From DAOUJI01 sp965219565 (GTDB lineage: Bacteria > Chloroflexota > Dehalococcoidia > Lucifugimonadales > JAGWBF01): a stretch of DNA of 64,000 nt. A program made the position numbers and the translations under genes. The DNA lies in contig OZ244780.1 in assembly GCA_965219565.1 (NCBI GenBank), positions 1,736,001-1,800,000 on the forward strand, given 5' to 3'. This document shows positions 24,810 through 33,750 of this stretch, piece after piece; position 1 is the first letter of the stretch; each line of letters starts with the position of its first letter. Below the pieces are notes generated by a model. The model made no database searches. It was not told the DNA's origin and saw only the letters and a list, made by a program, of their open reading frames with translations.

Positions 24810-25787
24810 CTAAGGCGTCAGCATCAGCTTGCCCGTAGACATTCGGCCCTCGAGGAGACGGTGCGCTTCGGCGGCCTCAGAGAGTGGGAATGTTCCGGTG
24901 ATGCTCAGGGTGAGCTTGCCCGAGGCTATCCAGTCGTAGACCTCGTTGGACCGCCAGAGAAGTTCCTCCCGGTCCGCCGTATAGTCGTTCAGGCTGGCAC
25001 GGGTGACGAACAGCGAGCCTTTGGAGCCCAGATCCGCAGTGTCCACGAGAGGAATCGGGCCGCTGGTCTGGCCGTACAGGACCAGATACCCCCGCCGCGC
25101 CAGGCTGTTCAGGCTCTTCTGGAAAGTGTCCTTGCCCACCGCATCGAAGACTGCTTTGACGCCCTTGCCGTCCGTTTCCCTCTTTATCGCCTCTTCGAAG
25201 TCCTCTTTGGTGTAGATGATGGCGTGGTCGGCCCCGGCGGCTTTTGCGATTTCGGCCTTCTCTCCAGTTGAAACGGTTACGTACACGTAGGCCTCTGCCA
25301 TCTTGGCCATCTGCACCAGCATCAGTCCGGTGCCCCCGGCTCCGGCATGGACCAGTATCGGGTCTCCCGGGTTCAATGGGCACGTGCTGAAGGCCAAGTA
25401 GTGGGCCGTTTGGCCGCCGCTGCATGCGCCTGCCCCTATCTCCGGCCCCAACTCCTCCGGCACGGGCACACATAGACGGGCCGGCACCGCCACTCGTTCG
25501 GCGTAGGAGCCGGTGACGCCTCGATAGGCGACCAGTTCACCCACGGCGATGTCGCTGACTCCCTCACCGACTTCCAGGACTATTCCCGACGCTTCCCGTC
25601 CCAGAGTGATGGGCAACTCGTCAGCGCTGTGGGACCCCTCGCCCTTTCGAATCAGGACGTCGTTGTAGTTGACTCCTATGGCTTTAACGTCAAGCAGGAC
25701 CTGGCCTGGCCCTAGCGTCGGTTCGGGGACATCCTCGTAGGTCAACACCTCCGGCGCGCCCATCTGGTGTATGCGTACAGCTTTCAT
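24810..25787 (-). CDS. Zinc-independent quinone oxidoreductase (MDR superfamily)
   Basis: A 325-residue NADPH:quinone reductase-like protein. MKAVRIHQMGAPEVLTYEDVPEP opens the GroES-like domain; the Rossmann domain carries HAGAGGTGLMLVQMAK (AxxGxxG). Zinc-ligand cysteines of true alcohol dehydrogenases are absent. AGGTGG lies just before the ATG. A 54-codon SEC-C gene on the same strand ends 45 bp upstream, so the two may be co-transcribed. Confidence 0.9.
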   Translation of the reverse strand: MKAVRIHQMGAPEVLTYEDVPEPTLGPGQVLLDVKAIGVNYNDVLIRKGEGSHSADELPITLGREASGIVLEVGEGVSDIAVGELVAYRGVTGSYAERVAVPARLCVPVPEELGPEIGAGACSGGQTAHYLAFSTCPLNPGDPILVHAGAGGTGLMLVQMAKMAEAYVYVTVSTGEKAEIAKAAGADHAIIYTKEDFEEAIKRETDGKGVKAVFDAVGKDTFQKSLNSLARRGYLVLYGQTSGPIPLVDTADLGSKGSLFVTRASLNDYTADREELLWRSNEVYDWIASGKLTLSITGTFPLSEAAEAHRLLEGRMSTGKLMLTP

Positions 25788-25832
25788 CGTCCACCTGCCC
25801 TCAGTTGATTCCAGTGTTTGGCTGATTCAGCC

Positions 25833-25997
25833 CTACAGGGGTTTGCCATGGCATTTCTTGAACTTACTCCCGCTGCCGCAGGGGCATTTCGAGTTCCGGC
25901 CCACTTTGCCATGAGTCCGGGATATGAGCTTCCGCTCCTCGCAGGCTTGGCAAGTGCAGGCAGGGGGATGTTCCGATGTCCAGTTGGGACGCACCAT
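25833..25997 (-). CDS. 54-residue SEC-C motif zinc protein
   Basis: A small frame not evident among longer overlapping frames. It reads MVRPNWTSEHPPACTCQACE, then a linker, then NSKCPCGSGSKFKKCHG at residues 36-51. The last block is a complete SEC-C zinc motif (CxC-x8-CH) as at the C-terminus of SecA. An additional CTC-x2-C cluster lies at 14-19. GAGGAAG precedes the ATG and TATAAT is on the minus strand at 26028-26033. Stand-alone SEC-C proteins probably bind zinc and ribosomes or SecB-like partners; function here unknown. Confidence 0.75.
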   Translation of the reverse strand: MVRPNWTSEHPPACTCQACEERKLISRTHGKVGRNSKCPCGSGSKFKKCHGKPL

Positions 25998-26151
25998 GCG
26001 TTACGCTTCCTCGGTCCAGTTTCGACTATTATACGACGGCAAGGCCGAGAGCGCATGGTTGAGCTCGGCCTGCGCCGCCTTTGCCAAGAGAGGGCGTGGC
26101 GCGTAGCATAGAGAACGCAATCGACAGACCGCCAAAGAGAAAGGAGCGGAC

Positions 26152-26550
26152 ATGCTCATAAAGATACAGCACGCGGGCTATATGGTGCCGAACCTCGACG
26201 AGGCTGTGGAATGGTACGTAAACATCCTGGGAGGGACCTGGTGGAAGGGGGGAGAGACGGCGACCAGCAAAATCGCCTTTGTGAGGCTTGGCGACGGAGA
26301 GGTGGAGCTGATCGAACCGGCTGACAAATCAGAGTTGGGCGGCGCCACTGGCCCGGTTCACCACCACATGGGTTACGTCGTGGACGACCTGGATGCCGCC
26401 GTGGAAGAGCTAAAGAAACAGGGGTTCCGTTTTCGGAACGACGGCCCTGTCGTTAATCTGGCAGGCTATCGTGTGGCCCACTTCGACCCAGAGACGACCG
26501 GCGGCATTCGCCTCCACCTGACCGAGGAGAGCTCCCTGGGCTGGGATTGA
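26152..26550 (+). CDS. VOC-fold protein (methylmalonyl-CoA epimerase-like)
   Basis: 132 residues. IQHAGYMVPNLDEAVEWYVNIL and VHHHMGYVVDDLDAAVEELKKQG are the paired VOC modules with the first metal histidine of each; GEVELIEPA and GGIRLHLTEE supply the glutamate side. Length and motifs resemble methylmalonyl-CoA epimerase, but no mutase is nearby, so a specific call is not made. AAGGAG precedes the ATG. Confidence 0.82.
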   Translation: MLIKIQHAGYMVPNLDEAVEWYVNILGGTWWKGGETATSKIAFVRLGDGEVELIEPADKSELGGATGPVHHHMGYVVDDLDAAVEELKKQGFRFRNDGPVVNLAGYRVAHFDPETTGGIRLHLTEESSLGWD

Positions 26551-26563
26551 GGGGCTGGGGTGG

Positions 26564-27520
26564 CTAGCGTCCCCTGAGCCACGGGTATATTATCGGCTCC
26601 TGGTCCTGACGAGGGGATGGGTTGGAAAGCCCGGACAGAAGCTGGGAAGGGAATATACGGTCCAGTTCCTCCTGGTCCCAGCGGCCGCCGGAGTTGTAGA
26701 GCATCTTGGAAGGCTTCCAGGGTTGGTATACGCCGAACCTCCCGTTACCGGCCACGAATACCTGGCCGTTGACGTTTTCGGAGACGTCCCTGGAAAGATA
26801 GATGACCATAGGGGCCACATCGGCCGGGTCGGCCGTGGAGCCCCGTGCCGGGTTGCTCCCGTGGGGAGAGCTGAGTTGATACCCGGAAGTTGTGCGCCAA
26901 GCCACCCCCGCGTCGGTGATTCGGGTTGCGCCGGAGGGGCAGACGGCGTTGACGCGAACCCCATAGGGGCCAAGTTCCAGTCCGGCGGTGAGGGTCAAGC
27001 CCAATATTCCCGCCTTGGCCGCACTGTAGCCCAGCACCGTTGCTCCGCCGTCGATGCCCATCGTCGACGCTATGTTGATGATGCTGCCCGACCGTTGCTC
27101 CATCATGTGTGGCGCGGCGGCTTTGATGGTGGCGAAATGGCCTTTAAGATGGGTCCGGACCACCAGGTCGAAGTCGTCTTCCGACATGTCCCAGAGCATG
27201 TTGTGGCGGATTATTCCCGCGTTGTTGACCAGCGAGTCGATGCGCCCGTAGGAGGACAGGGCCGTCTCAATGATTCCCTGGGCGCCGTCCATGGACCCCA
27301 CGTCGTCATAGTTGGCGACGGCCTCGCCGCCCCGTTCCCGAATCATGGCGACTGTGCGGTCGGCCAAGGCTATGTCCGACCCCTCGCCCCGTGTGGTGGA
27401 GCCCAAGTCGTTTACAACCACCTTGGCCCCTTCGTCAGCCATGGCTATGGCTATAGCCTGACCGATTCCGCTGCCAGACCCCGTTACGATGACCGCCTTG
27501 CCTTGCAAGCTGGCTGCCAT
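26564..27520 (-). CDS. Short-chain dehydrogenase/reductase
   Basis: 318 residues. TGSGSGIG near residue 13 (NAD(P) loop), NDLGSTTRG as in hydroxyacyl-CoA-type SDRs, NNAG, IASTMG with the catalytic Ser, and YSAAK with Tyr and Lys are all intact. The C-terminus is about 60 residues longer than a typical SDR and ends in a Pro/Arg-rich tail. Likely oxidises a hydroxyl group, perhaps on a CoA thioester, by the NDLGSTTRG resemblance. It is convergent with the VOC gene at 26152. Confidence 0.88.
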   Translation of the reverse strand: MAASLQGKAVIVTGSGSGIGQAIAIAMADEGAKVVVNDLGSTTRGEGSDIALADRTVAMIRERGGEAVANYDDVGSMDGAQGIIETALSSYGRIDSLVNNAGIIRHNMLWDMSEDDFDLVVRTHLKGHFATIKAAAPHMMEQRSGSIINIASTMGIDGGATVLGYSAAKAGILGLTLTAGLELGPYGVRVNAVCPSGATRITDAGVAWRTTSGYQLSSPHGSNPARGSTADPADVAPMVIYLSRDVSENVNGQVFVAGNGRFGVYQPWKPSKMLYNSGGRWDQEELDRIFPSQLLSGLSNPSPRQDQEPIIYPWLRGR

Positions 27521-27635
27521 AGCCTCCTCCTGATTCCCGCCGCACCGTGCGACGACACGATTATGAGATTCTATGGCGAGGGCGACGAATGGGCAAGACT
27601 GACAGCTGTAGGACCCGTTCAGTCAGCCTGTGAGG

Positions 27636-27665
27636 TTGACCGCCCGGTTTACGGGAATTTATACT
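27636..27665 (+). promoter_or_regulatory. Sigma70-type promoter with partial palindrome in spacer
   Basis: TTGACC (27636-27641), 18 bp, TATACT (27660-27665). The spacer contains CCCG-N5-CGGG (27643-27655). Confidence 0.6.
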
Positions 27666-27745
27666 TGCGCCCGTTCGGCCCGCACTGACCGGCTAATGTT
27701 ACCGACGCGGGCAAACGATCGAGTCGATCCAAGGGGTAAGCAGCG

Positions 27746-28075
27746 ATGGTTGAGTTGGTCAAGGGGAACGTCGCCGCCATATTTACGGCGCAGGCTAAAG
27801 CGCAGACCGAGGCCGAATGGGCGAAGGATGTGGAGAGCGTCTGGGACGAAGCGGTAGAGATTCTCAAAAGTAACAGAGGGTTCAAAGGTCTGCTGGCTCT
27901 GTGGAACCACGGGGACAGCGGTGAGGTCTGCATCATCGGCCTGTGGGAGAACATAGAGACCAGGTTGAACTATGAAGCAACCACCGCGCAGGCGGTGCGG
28001 GACCTGTTCAACTCGATCTTTACCGCCGTTCCGAACCGCCCCAAGTTCGTGGTGACGGGAAGCTACACTCAATAG
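27746..28075 (+). CDS. Small ABM-like (dimeric alpha/beta barrel) protein
   Basis: 109 residues. The pattern of strand, amphipathic helix (WAKDVESVWDEAVEILKSN), GFKGLLALWNHGDSGEVCIIGLWEN and a second helix resembles antibiotic-biosynthesis-monooxygenase-type barrels, which act as small oxygenases or stress proteins. No catalytic residue can be pointed to. AAGGGG precedes the ATG, and a good promoter lies 80 bp upstream. Confidence 0.6.
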   Translation: MVELVKGNVAAIFTAQAKAQTEAEWAKDVESVWDEAVEILKSNRGFKGLLALWNHGDSGEVCIIGLWENIETRLNYEATTAQAVRDLFNSIFTAVPNRPKFVVTGSYTQ

Positions 28076-28130
28076 GAGCCAAGAGAATATGGAGGGCAAC
28101 GTCCACGCATGTTCTTTTGGCCTTGAAGGG

Positions 28131-28160
28131 TTGTAGACAGCATCCTTGCGTTGATATATG
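28131..28160 (+). promoter_or_regulatory. Possible tRNA-Leu promoter
   Basis: TTGTAG (28131-28136), 18 bp, TATATG (28155-28160) in an A/T-rich stretch. TATTAT at 28162-28167 is an alternative -10. Confidence 0.35.
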
Positions 28161-28202
28161 ATATTATCGCTCTAATTCTAGGGGGAGAGTTATCCTGAAC
28201 CG

Positions 28203-28287
28203 GGGGAAGTGTCGGAACTGGTAGACGAGCATGACTTAGGATCATGTGCTGAAAGGCGTGGGAGTTCGAGTCTCCCCTTCCCCACCA
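28203..28287 (+). tRNA. tRNA-Leu (TAG)
   Basis: An 85-nt class II tRNA. The acceptor GGGGAAG pairs with CTTCCCC. The anticodon loop CTTAGGA gives TAG, reading CTA/CTG-type codons. There is an extended variable arm, a GTTCGAG T loop and an encoded CCA. Confidence 0.95.
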
Positions 28288-28366
28288 TGCCTGAAGCAAT
28301 GCGAGTCACGAGTTGCCCGACACGTCTTCTGCCTTAAGATGGTTTCGGCGATAGAGGAGGTACGCC

Positions 28367-29344
28367 ATTCCGACTCTGCTGGAAGTTAACGACCTTAGAA
28401 CCTACTTCTACACTCAGGACGGTGTAGTTAAAGCCGTCGACGGAGTGTCATACGACTTGGAGGAGGGAGAGACCCTCGGCCTCGTTGGAGAGAGCGGATG
28501 CGGCAAGAGCGTAAGCGCTCTTTCGCTCATGCGGCTCATTCCCGATCCTCCTGGAAAGACCGTCGCAGGTGAAATATCCTTCCAAGGGCAGAACCTGCTC
28601 AGGCTTTCCGACAGTGATATGAGACGTGTGCGGGGCAAGCAGATTGCTATGGTCTTCCAGGAGCCCATGACTTCTCTTAACCCGGTCTTGTCGATAGAAC
28701 GGCAGTTGACGGAAGCTTTGGAGCTTCACATGGGTATGAACAAACAGGACGCCCGACAGGAAGCCGTGCGGAGGCTTGACCAGGTGGGCATTCCTGACCC
28801 CGCGGGGCGTATCAAGCAGTACCCCCACCAGTTCAGCGGCGGCATGAGGCAAAGGGTCATGATTGCAATGGCCCTGAGTTGCAATCCGAAACTGATCATC
28901 GCCGATGAGCCGACGACTGCTCTTGACGTGACGATTCAGGCCCAGATCCTGGAATTGATGAAGGACCTGAGCAAGCAGTACGGCGTTTCACTGATTATCA
29001 TCACCCACAACCTGGGGGTGGTGGCCCGCTATGCCGACCGGATGAACATAATGTATGCGGGCAAAATCATCGAACGTGGGACGGCCGCCGAGATATACGC
29101 CAATCCCAAGCATCCCTACACGGTTGGGCTTTTGAACTCGGTGCCTAGACTTGACCTGCCCCGGAAAGAAAAGCTGGACCCCATTGAGGGGCAGCCGCCC
29201 GACTTGATTAACCTGCCCCAGGGTTGTTCCTTCAGGCCCCGCTGCCGTTACTCTATAGACCGGTGTGCGGAAGAGATTCCGGAGCTTCAGGCTGTGGGCG
29301 GAGACGGACACACGTCGGCATGCTTCGTGGCGGACACCTTATAA
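28367..29344 (+). CDS. Oligopeptide ABC transporter ATP-binding protein, OppD/DppD type
   Basis: Energises peptide or nickel-type import. Walker A GESGCGKS, the signature FSGGMRQR and Walker B LIIADEPTTALD are present, and the C-terminal cysteine-rich tail (CSFRPRCRYSIDRC) is typical. The conserved N-terminus IPTLLEVNDLRTYFYTQDG begins at an ATT codon (28367) six bases after GAGGAGG. An in-frame TAG at 28352-28354 bars any earlier start, and the next conventional start, the GTG at 28445, would remove the first strand. About 325 residues. oppF follows 25 bp later; the permeases are 11 kb away. Confidence 0.9.
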   Translation: MPTLLEVNDLRTYFYTQDGVVKAVDGVSYDLEEGETLGLVGESGCGKSVSALSLMRLIPDPPGKTVAGEISFQGQNLLRLSDSDMRRVRGKQIAMVFQEPMTSLNPVLSIERQLTEALELHMGMNKQDARQEAVRRLDQVGIPDPAGRIKQYPHQFSGGMRQRVMIAMALSCNPKLIIADEPTTALDVTIQAQILELMKDLSKQYGVSLIIITHNLGVVARYADRMNIMYAGKIIERGTAAEIYANPKHPYTVGLLNSVPRLDLPRKEKLDPIEGQPPDLINLPQGCSFRPRCRYSIDRCAEEIPELQAVGGDGHTSACFVADTL

Positions 29345-29368
29345 TCTTTATGGAAGAGATGAGCAGCA

Positions 29369-30430
29369 ATGACTAGTGAGAACCGTCAAACCGTTGCAGT
29401 CAACGGCGGGGGCCCCGGCGAAGAGATACTTCTGAATGTCTCGAACTTGAAGATGCACTTCCCGGTCACCAGCGGGATTCTTTTGCAGAAAACGGTGGGG
29501 CACGTCAAGGCCGTGGACGACGTGTCTTTCTTTGTCAAGAGAGGCGAGACTCTGGGGTTGGTGGGAGAGAGCGGTTGCGGAAAGACCACGACCGGCCGCT
29601 GCATCCTACAGCTTATCAAACCCACATCCGGCGAAGTCAACTTCGATGGTTCAGAGTTGACGACCCTGAATTCCCGGTCTCTGCGTGGCATGCGCAGGGA
29701 GATGCAGATCATCTTCCAGGACCCCTACAGCTCTCTGAACCCCCGCATGACGGCGGGCAATATTGTAGGTGAGCCACTAGTGGTCCACGGTCTCGCCAAG
29801 AATAAGGGCGAGTACAGAGAGCGGGTGGCGGAACTGCTGAGCGTTGTGGGTCTCAACTCCTCTATGGCTGACCGCTTCCCCCACGAGTTCAGCGGCGGGC
29901 AGCGGCAACGTCTGGGCGTAGCCCGGGCTTTGGCCGTGAACCCCAAGTTCATTGTCTGTGACGAGCCGGTTTCGGCCCTTGACGTGTCCATTCAGGCACA
30001 GACCATCAACCTCTTGGAGGACCTGCAGGAGCAATTCTCCCTCACCTACTTGTTCATCGCCCACGATCTGTCGGTCGTCCGCCACATCAGCGACCGCGTG
30101 GCTGTGATGTATCTGGGCCACATCGTGGAAATCGCCGACAGGACCGACATCTACGAAAACCCGCTTCACCCTTACACCAGGGCGCTCTTGTCCGCCGTTC
30201 CCATTCCCGACCCGGTCAAAGACGCAGAACGAGAGCGCATCATTCTGACAGGCGAGGTGCCCAGCCCGTTGAACCCGCCCGCGGGGTGCGTCTTCCACCC
30301 CCGCTGCCCCATCACCATCGATAAATGCCAGGACCAGATTCCTGAATTGCGAGAGGTGCAACAGAACCACTGGGTGTCCTGCATCCGGGTCCCCGGATAT
30401 GGCGACCCGGAGGATGTGCACCACTATTAG
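29369..30430 (+). CDS. Oligopeptide ABC transporter ATP-binding protein, OppF/DppF type
   Basis: 353 residues, second ATPase of the peptide importer. An N-terminal extension of about 20 residues precedes LLNVSNLKMHFPVTSGI. Walker A GESGCGKTT, the signature FSGGQRQR and Walker B IVCDEPVSALDVS are intact, as is the C-terminal Cys-containing oligopeptide tail (CVFHPRCPITIDKC), a known iron-sulfur-like feature of OppF proteins. Co-transcribed with oppD. Confidence 0.93.
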   Translation: MTSENRQTVAVNGGGPGEEILLNVSNLKMHFPVTSGILLQKTVGHVKAVDDVSFFVKRGETLGLVGESGCGKTTTGRCILQLIKPTSGEVNFDGSELTTLNSRSLRGMRREMQIIFQDPYSSLNPRMTAGNIVGEPLVVHGLAKNKGEYRERVAELLSVVGLNSSMADRFPHEFSGGQRQRLGVARALAVNPKFIVCDEPVSALDVSIQAQTINLLEDLQEQFSLTYLFIAHDLSVVRHISDRVAVMYLGHIVEIADRTDIYENPLHPYTRALLSAVPIPDPVKDAERERIILTGEVPSPLNPPAGCVFHPRCPITIDKCQDQIPELREVQQNHWVSCIRVPGYGDPEDVHHY

Positions 30431-30499
30431 CCTTATGGCAGACCCTCTCGCCCTACGCCCCGCACAGCGTTCTGGCTGCGCCTGCACCCTGTTATAACC

Positions 30500-32338
30500 A
30501 TGGACCCGGCGCGCATACGCAACTTCTGCATCATCGCCCACATCGACCACGGCAAGTCCACGCTGGCAGACCGGTTCCTGGAGATAACGGGCGCTGTAAC
30601 CGGGCAGGACATGGTGGCCCAGTTCCTGGACCAAATGGAGTTAGAGAGGGAGCGGGGCATTACTATCAAGGGCAAGGCTGTCACTATGACAGCCAAGGGT
30701 ACCGACGGCCTGCCGTACCAGCTAAACCTCATTGATACTCCCGGCCACGTGGACTTCGGCTATGAAGTGTCCCGCGCCCTGGCCTCCTGTGAAGGGGCGC
30801 TGTTGATTGTCGATGCCAGCCAGGGCATTGAAGCTCAAACCATCGCCAACGCCTTTCTGGCCCTGGACAACAATCTGACTCTCATACCGGTGATAAATAA
30901 AGTTGACCTTCCCCAGGCCGAACCTGAGAGGGTGGCGGAAGACCTCCAACGGGTTTTCGGGTTCGACCCCGACGAGATTATCTTCACGTCTGCCAAAGAG
31001 GGCACCGGGGTGCCCGAAGTCGTGCAAGCGGTGATCGAACGCGTGCCGCCGCCTAAGGGCTCGGCTGATTCCCCCCTTCGCGGCCTGGTGTTCGACTCGA
31101 TTTACAACCCGTATAAGGGCATCGTGGCTTACGTTCGCATTTTCGACGGCCAGGCGTCTCTCAGCGACCGGCTCCTGATAATGTCGTCCTCCAAAACCAC
31201 GGAGTCCATGGAAATCGGAATGTTCTCTCCTCAACCCACTCCCACTGATTCCTTGTCCATGGGCCAGGTAGGGTATATCGCCACCGGCCTCAAGGACGTT
31301 CGAGAATGTGCCGTGGGAGACACGTTGACGGTGGAGAGGTCTCCTGCCAAGAACCCGCTCCCCGGCTACGTCCCTCTGAAGCCGATGGTGTTCGCCGGGC
31401 TGTACCCTGCCGATGGGGAGAATTACCAATCTCTGAGGAGCGCGCTGGAGAAGCTTCAGCTTAACGATGCGGCCCTTAGTTTCGAAGTTGAGTCCAGCCC
31501 AGCGCTGGGCTTTGGCGCCCGTTGCGGCTTTCTGGGCCTGCTCCACATGGATATCGTCCAGGAGAGGCTGGAAAGGGAGTATGGACTGGACATCGTGGTG
31601 ACGGCTCCCAGCGTCGTCTACAAGGTGCAGATGAAGGACGGCGACGCCATAGACGTGGAGACTCCTGCCAAGCTGCCTTCTCAGAACGACATCGAAGAAG
31701 TTCGGGAACCCTGGCTCGCGTTGACCATCGTGTCCCCGTCCCGGCACGTCGGGGCAGTCATGGAGCTAATGTCCACGAGACGGGCCGAGTATAAGCGGAT
31801 GGAATATATCCAGGCAGCCTCTGGTGACGACGACTCCAGCGCGGCTGGAGATGCCCGGGTCCTGATGGAATACGACATGCCCATGGCCGAGCTGCTGGCC
31901 GAGTTCTACAACCGTCTCAAGTCCCGTACCCAGGGCTACGCATCGCTGGACTACTCATTTATCGGTTACCGTTCAGGAGCGCTGGTCAAGCTGGACATTC
32001 TGCTGAACCAGGAGCCGGTGGACGCTCTGTCCATGATCGTTCACAAGGACAAGTCCTACCAATACGGCCGCACCCTCGTGGAAAGGCTGAAACAGGCCAT
32101 CCCAAGGCAGCTTTTTGAGGTCCCTATACAAGCGGCGGTGGGCAACAGAATCATTGCCAGGGAAACGGTTCGGGCTCTCCGCAAGGACGTGCTGGCCAAG
32201 TGCTACGGCGGCGACATCACCCGCAAGCGGAAGCTTCTGGAACGCCAGAAAGAGGGCAAGAAACGGTTGAAGAAGGTGGGCAGCGTGGACGTTCCTCAAG
32301 AAGCCTTCCTGGCCCTCCTCAAAGTCGAGGGGGAGTAG
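30500..32338 (+). CDS. lepA: Elongation factor 4 (back-translocating GTPase)
   Basis: 612 residues, the standard LepA length. G-domain motifs AHIDHGKSTLADR (P-loop), DTPGHVDF (switch II) and NKVDLP (guanine specificity) are followed by EF-G-like domains and the LepA-specific C-terminal domain with YKVQMKDGD and ending RKKLLERQKEGKKRLKKVG-like basic tail. It acts on stalled ribosomes. The ATG follows a poor ribosome site; TATAAC just upstream overlaps the start and is not treated as a promoter. Confidence 0.95.
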   Translation: MDPARIRNFCIIAHIDHGKSTLADRFLEITGAVTGQDMVAQFLDQMELERERGITIKGKAVTMTAKGTDGLPYQLNLIDTPGHVDFGYEVSRALASCEGALLIVDASQGIEAQTIANAFLALDNNLTLIPVINKVDLPQAEPERVAEDLQRVFGFDPDEIIFTSAKEGTGVPEVVQAVIERVPPPKGSADSPLRGLVFDSIYNPYKGIVAYVRIFDGQASLSDRLLIMSSSKTTESMEIGMFSPQPTPTDSLSMGQVGYIATGLKDVRECAVGDTLTVERSPAKNPLPGYVPLKPMVFAGLYPADGENYQSLRSALEKLQLNDAALSFEVESSPALGFGARCGFLGLLHMDIVQERLEREYGLDIVVTAPSVVYKVQMKDGDAIDVETPAKLPSQNDIEEVREPWLALTIVSPSRHVGAVMELMSTRRAEYKRMEYIQAASGDDDSSAAGDARVLMEYDMPMAELLAEFYNRLKSRTQGYASLDYSFIGYRSGALVKLDILLNQEPVDALSMIVHKDKSYQYGRTLVERLKQAIPRQLFEVPIQAAVGNRIIARETVRALRKDVLAKCYGGDITRKRKLLERQKEGKKRLKKVGSVDVPQEAFLALLKVEGE

Positions 32339-32392
32339 TCCAACATACCTCCTGCCATAGTCCCGATGTCGGGCTAACAACCCCCCCTGCAT

Positions 32393-32421
32393 TTGACTTG
32401 CCCATCCCCCAAGGCTAAAAT
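32393..32421 (+). promoter_or_regulatory. Sigma70-type promoter of the alpha-hydroxy-acid oxidase
   Basis: TTGACT (32393-32398), 17 bp, TAAAAT (32416-32421). Confidence 0.7.
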
Positions 32422-32498
32422 TCGGCAAGCTGGCGGGTTGCGGCCCGCACTCCGAATCTTGAAACTCAAATCAGACGCACAACCAAGGAGGAACTGCC

Positions 32499-33560
32499 AT
32501 GTCGTTCGAGCCGATCAATGTCTTCGACTATCAAGCGCGCGCCGAGCAGGTGCTACACAAGGACCATTGGGACTTCATCGACGCAGGAGACTTTGACGAG
32601 CTTACCGTGCGGCGAAACCGGACGGCCTTCGACGCCATCAGTCTAAGGCCGAAGTTCATGGTGGACGTGCAGAACCGGGACCTATCCACCACGGTACTCG
32701 GCCAGAAGATAAACTTCCCCGTCCTCCTTGCTCCGTGCGCTGGACAGGGCAGATGCCACGACGAGGCCGAGAAGGGGGCCGCTTCGGGGGCCACGTCGCT
32801 GGGCACTATTTACTGCATCAACTTCAACTCCAGGTACAGCATCGAGGAGGTGATACAGACAGCTGGCGGTCCTCTGTGGTTCCAGCTTTACCACCAGACT
32901 ACGGCTGGGACGGAGAGTATGGTGCGTCGTGCTGAGGATGCGGGGTACTCGGCTCTGTGCGTGACGGTGGACGTACCCTTCCCGACCAGGAAGGAACGAG
33001 ACATACGAAACGCGTACCGGCCGGGCGGCGACCCCGGAACTCGCAGCCCTGCAGGCGCCATCAGACACCTGGAATGGGACCCGCCCATTCAATGGAAGGA
33101 TATCGAATGGCTCCGATCTCTGACCAAGATGCCCATCATCATCAAGGGACTGCGGACGGCTGAGGACGCCAGGTTGTGTGTAGAGCATGGCGTGGAGGCT
33201 GTATACGTATCCAACCACGGCGGGCGTCAGGTGGACGGCACCCTTTCAGCCATCGAAACCCTGCCGGAGGTAGTGGACGCAGTGAACGGCCAGGCGGAAA
33301 TCTACCTGGACTCCGGTGTAAGGAGAGGAGCCGACGTGCTAAGGGCGCTGGCCCTGGGCGCCGACGCGGTGTTCGTGGGGCGTCCGTTCCTTTGGGGGCT
33401 GGCCGTCAACGGCAAAGAGGGAGTGCGCGAGGTCTTGGCCTTCCTGCGTGATGAGCTGGACAGGGCAATGGGTTTCTGCGGCCTAACGTCCATTGACCAG
33501 ATAAACCGGAGCGTCGTGTCCCTTCCGGGCGAGGCAGGCTGGATTCAAGGGGCCTACTAG
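32499..33560 (+). CDS. FMN-dependent alpha-hydroxy-acid oxidase/dehydrogenase
   Basis: 353 residues of the lactate oxidase/glycolate oxidase/mandelate dehydrogenase family. VSNHGGRQVDG contains the catalytic His and the substrate-binding Arg; YLDSGVRRGADVLRALALGADAVFVGRPFLWGL is the FMN-phosphate region. Oxidises an L-2-hydroxyacid to a keto acid, passing electrons to oxygen or quinone. Membrane-anchor insertions found in lactate dehydrogenases are not seen, so an oxidase is more likely. AAGGAGG precedes the ATG. Confidence 0.92.
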   Translation: MSFEPINVFDYQARAEQVLHKDHWDFIDAGDFDELTVRRNRTAFDAISLRPKFMVDVQNRDLSTTVLGQKINFPVLLAPCAGQGRCHDEAEKGAASGATSLGTIYCINFNSRYSIEEVIQTAGGPLWFQLYHQTTAGTESMVRRAEDAGYSALCVTVDVPFPTRKERDIRNAYRPGGDPGTRSPAGAIRHLEWDPPIQWKDIEWLRSLTKMPIIIKGLRTAEDARLCVEHGVEAVYVSNHGGRQVDGTLSAIETLPEVVDAVNGQAEIYLDSGVRRGADVLRALALGADAVFVGRPFLWGLAVNGKEGVREVLAFLRDELDRAMGFCGLTSIDQINRSVVSLPGEAGWIQGAY

Positions 33561-33597
33561 GCCCCACGGTTACAGGCATCCAAACCCTGAGAATATA

Positions 33598-33625
33598 GTA
33601 GGGGCGACCGGAGGGTCGCCCCTAC
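33598..33625. repeat. Perfect hairpin repeat after the hydroxy-acid oxidase
   Basis: GTAGGGGCGACC and its exact complement GGTCGCCCCTAC around a GGAG loop. Lacks a T-run, so it is an intergenic repeat rather than a terminator. Confidence 0.7.
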
Positions 33626-33680
33626 GCCGTTTTACGGGCTGGCCATAGTCCAGCAGCCTCGGGTGGGCAGAGAGGTTCGC

Positions 33681-33716
33681 CCTCACCTCAACCCTCTCCG
33701 GGGGGAGAGGGAGTGT
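33681..33716. repeat. Intergenic CTCTCC/GGAGAGG-type palindromic repeat
   Basis: CCCTCACCTCAACCCTCTCC, then GGGGGGAGAGGG. Same family as 15966-16002. Confidence 0.7.
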
Positions 33717-33750
33717 CTCAACGGACACCCAACGGGTTGGAGAGGATTGT

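Noticed and set aside
25784..26056. 90-residue minus-strand frame over the SEC-C gene
   Set aside because: It is an alternative frame without motifs; the 54-residue frame with the zinc motif is the credible gene.
30493..30498. TATAAC just before the lepA start as a promoter
   Set aside because: It would place the transcription start inside the coding sequence, and no -35 fits.
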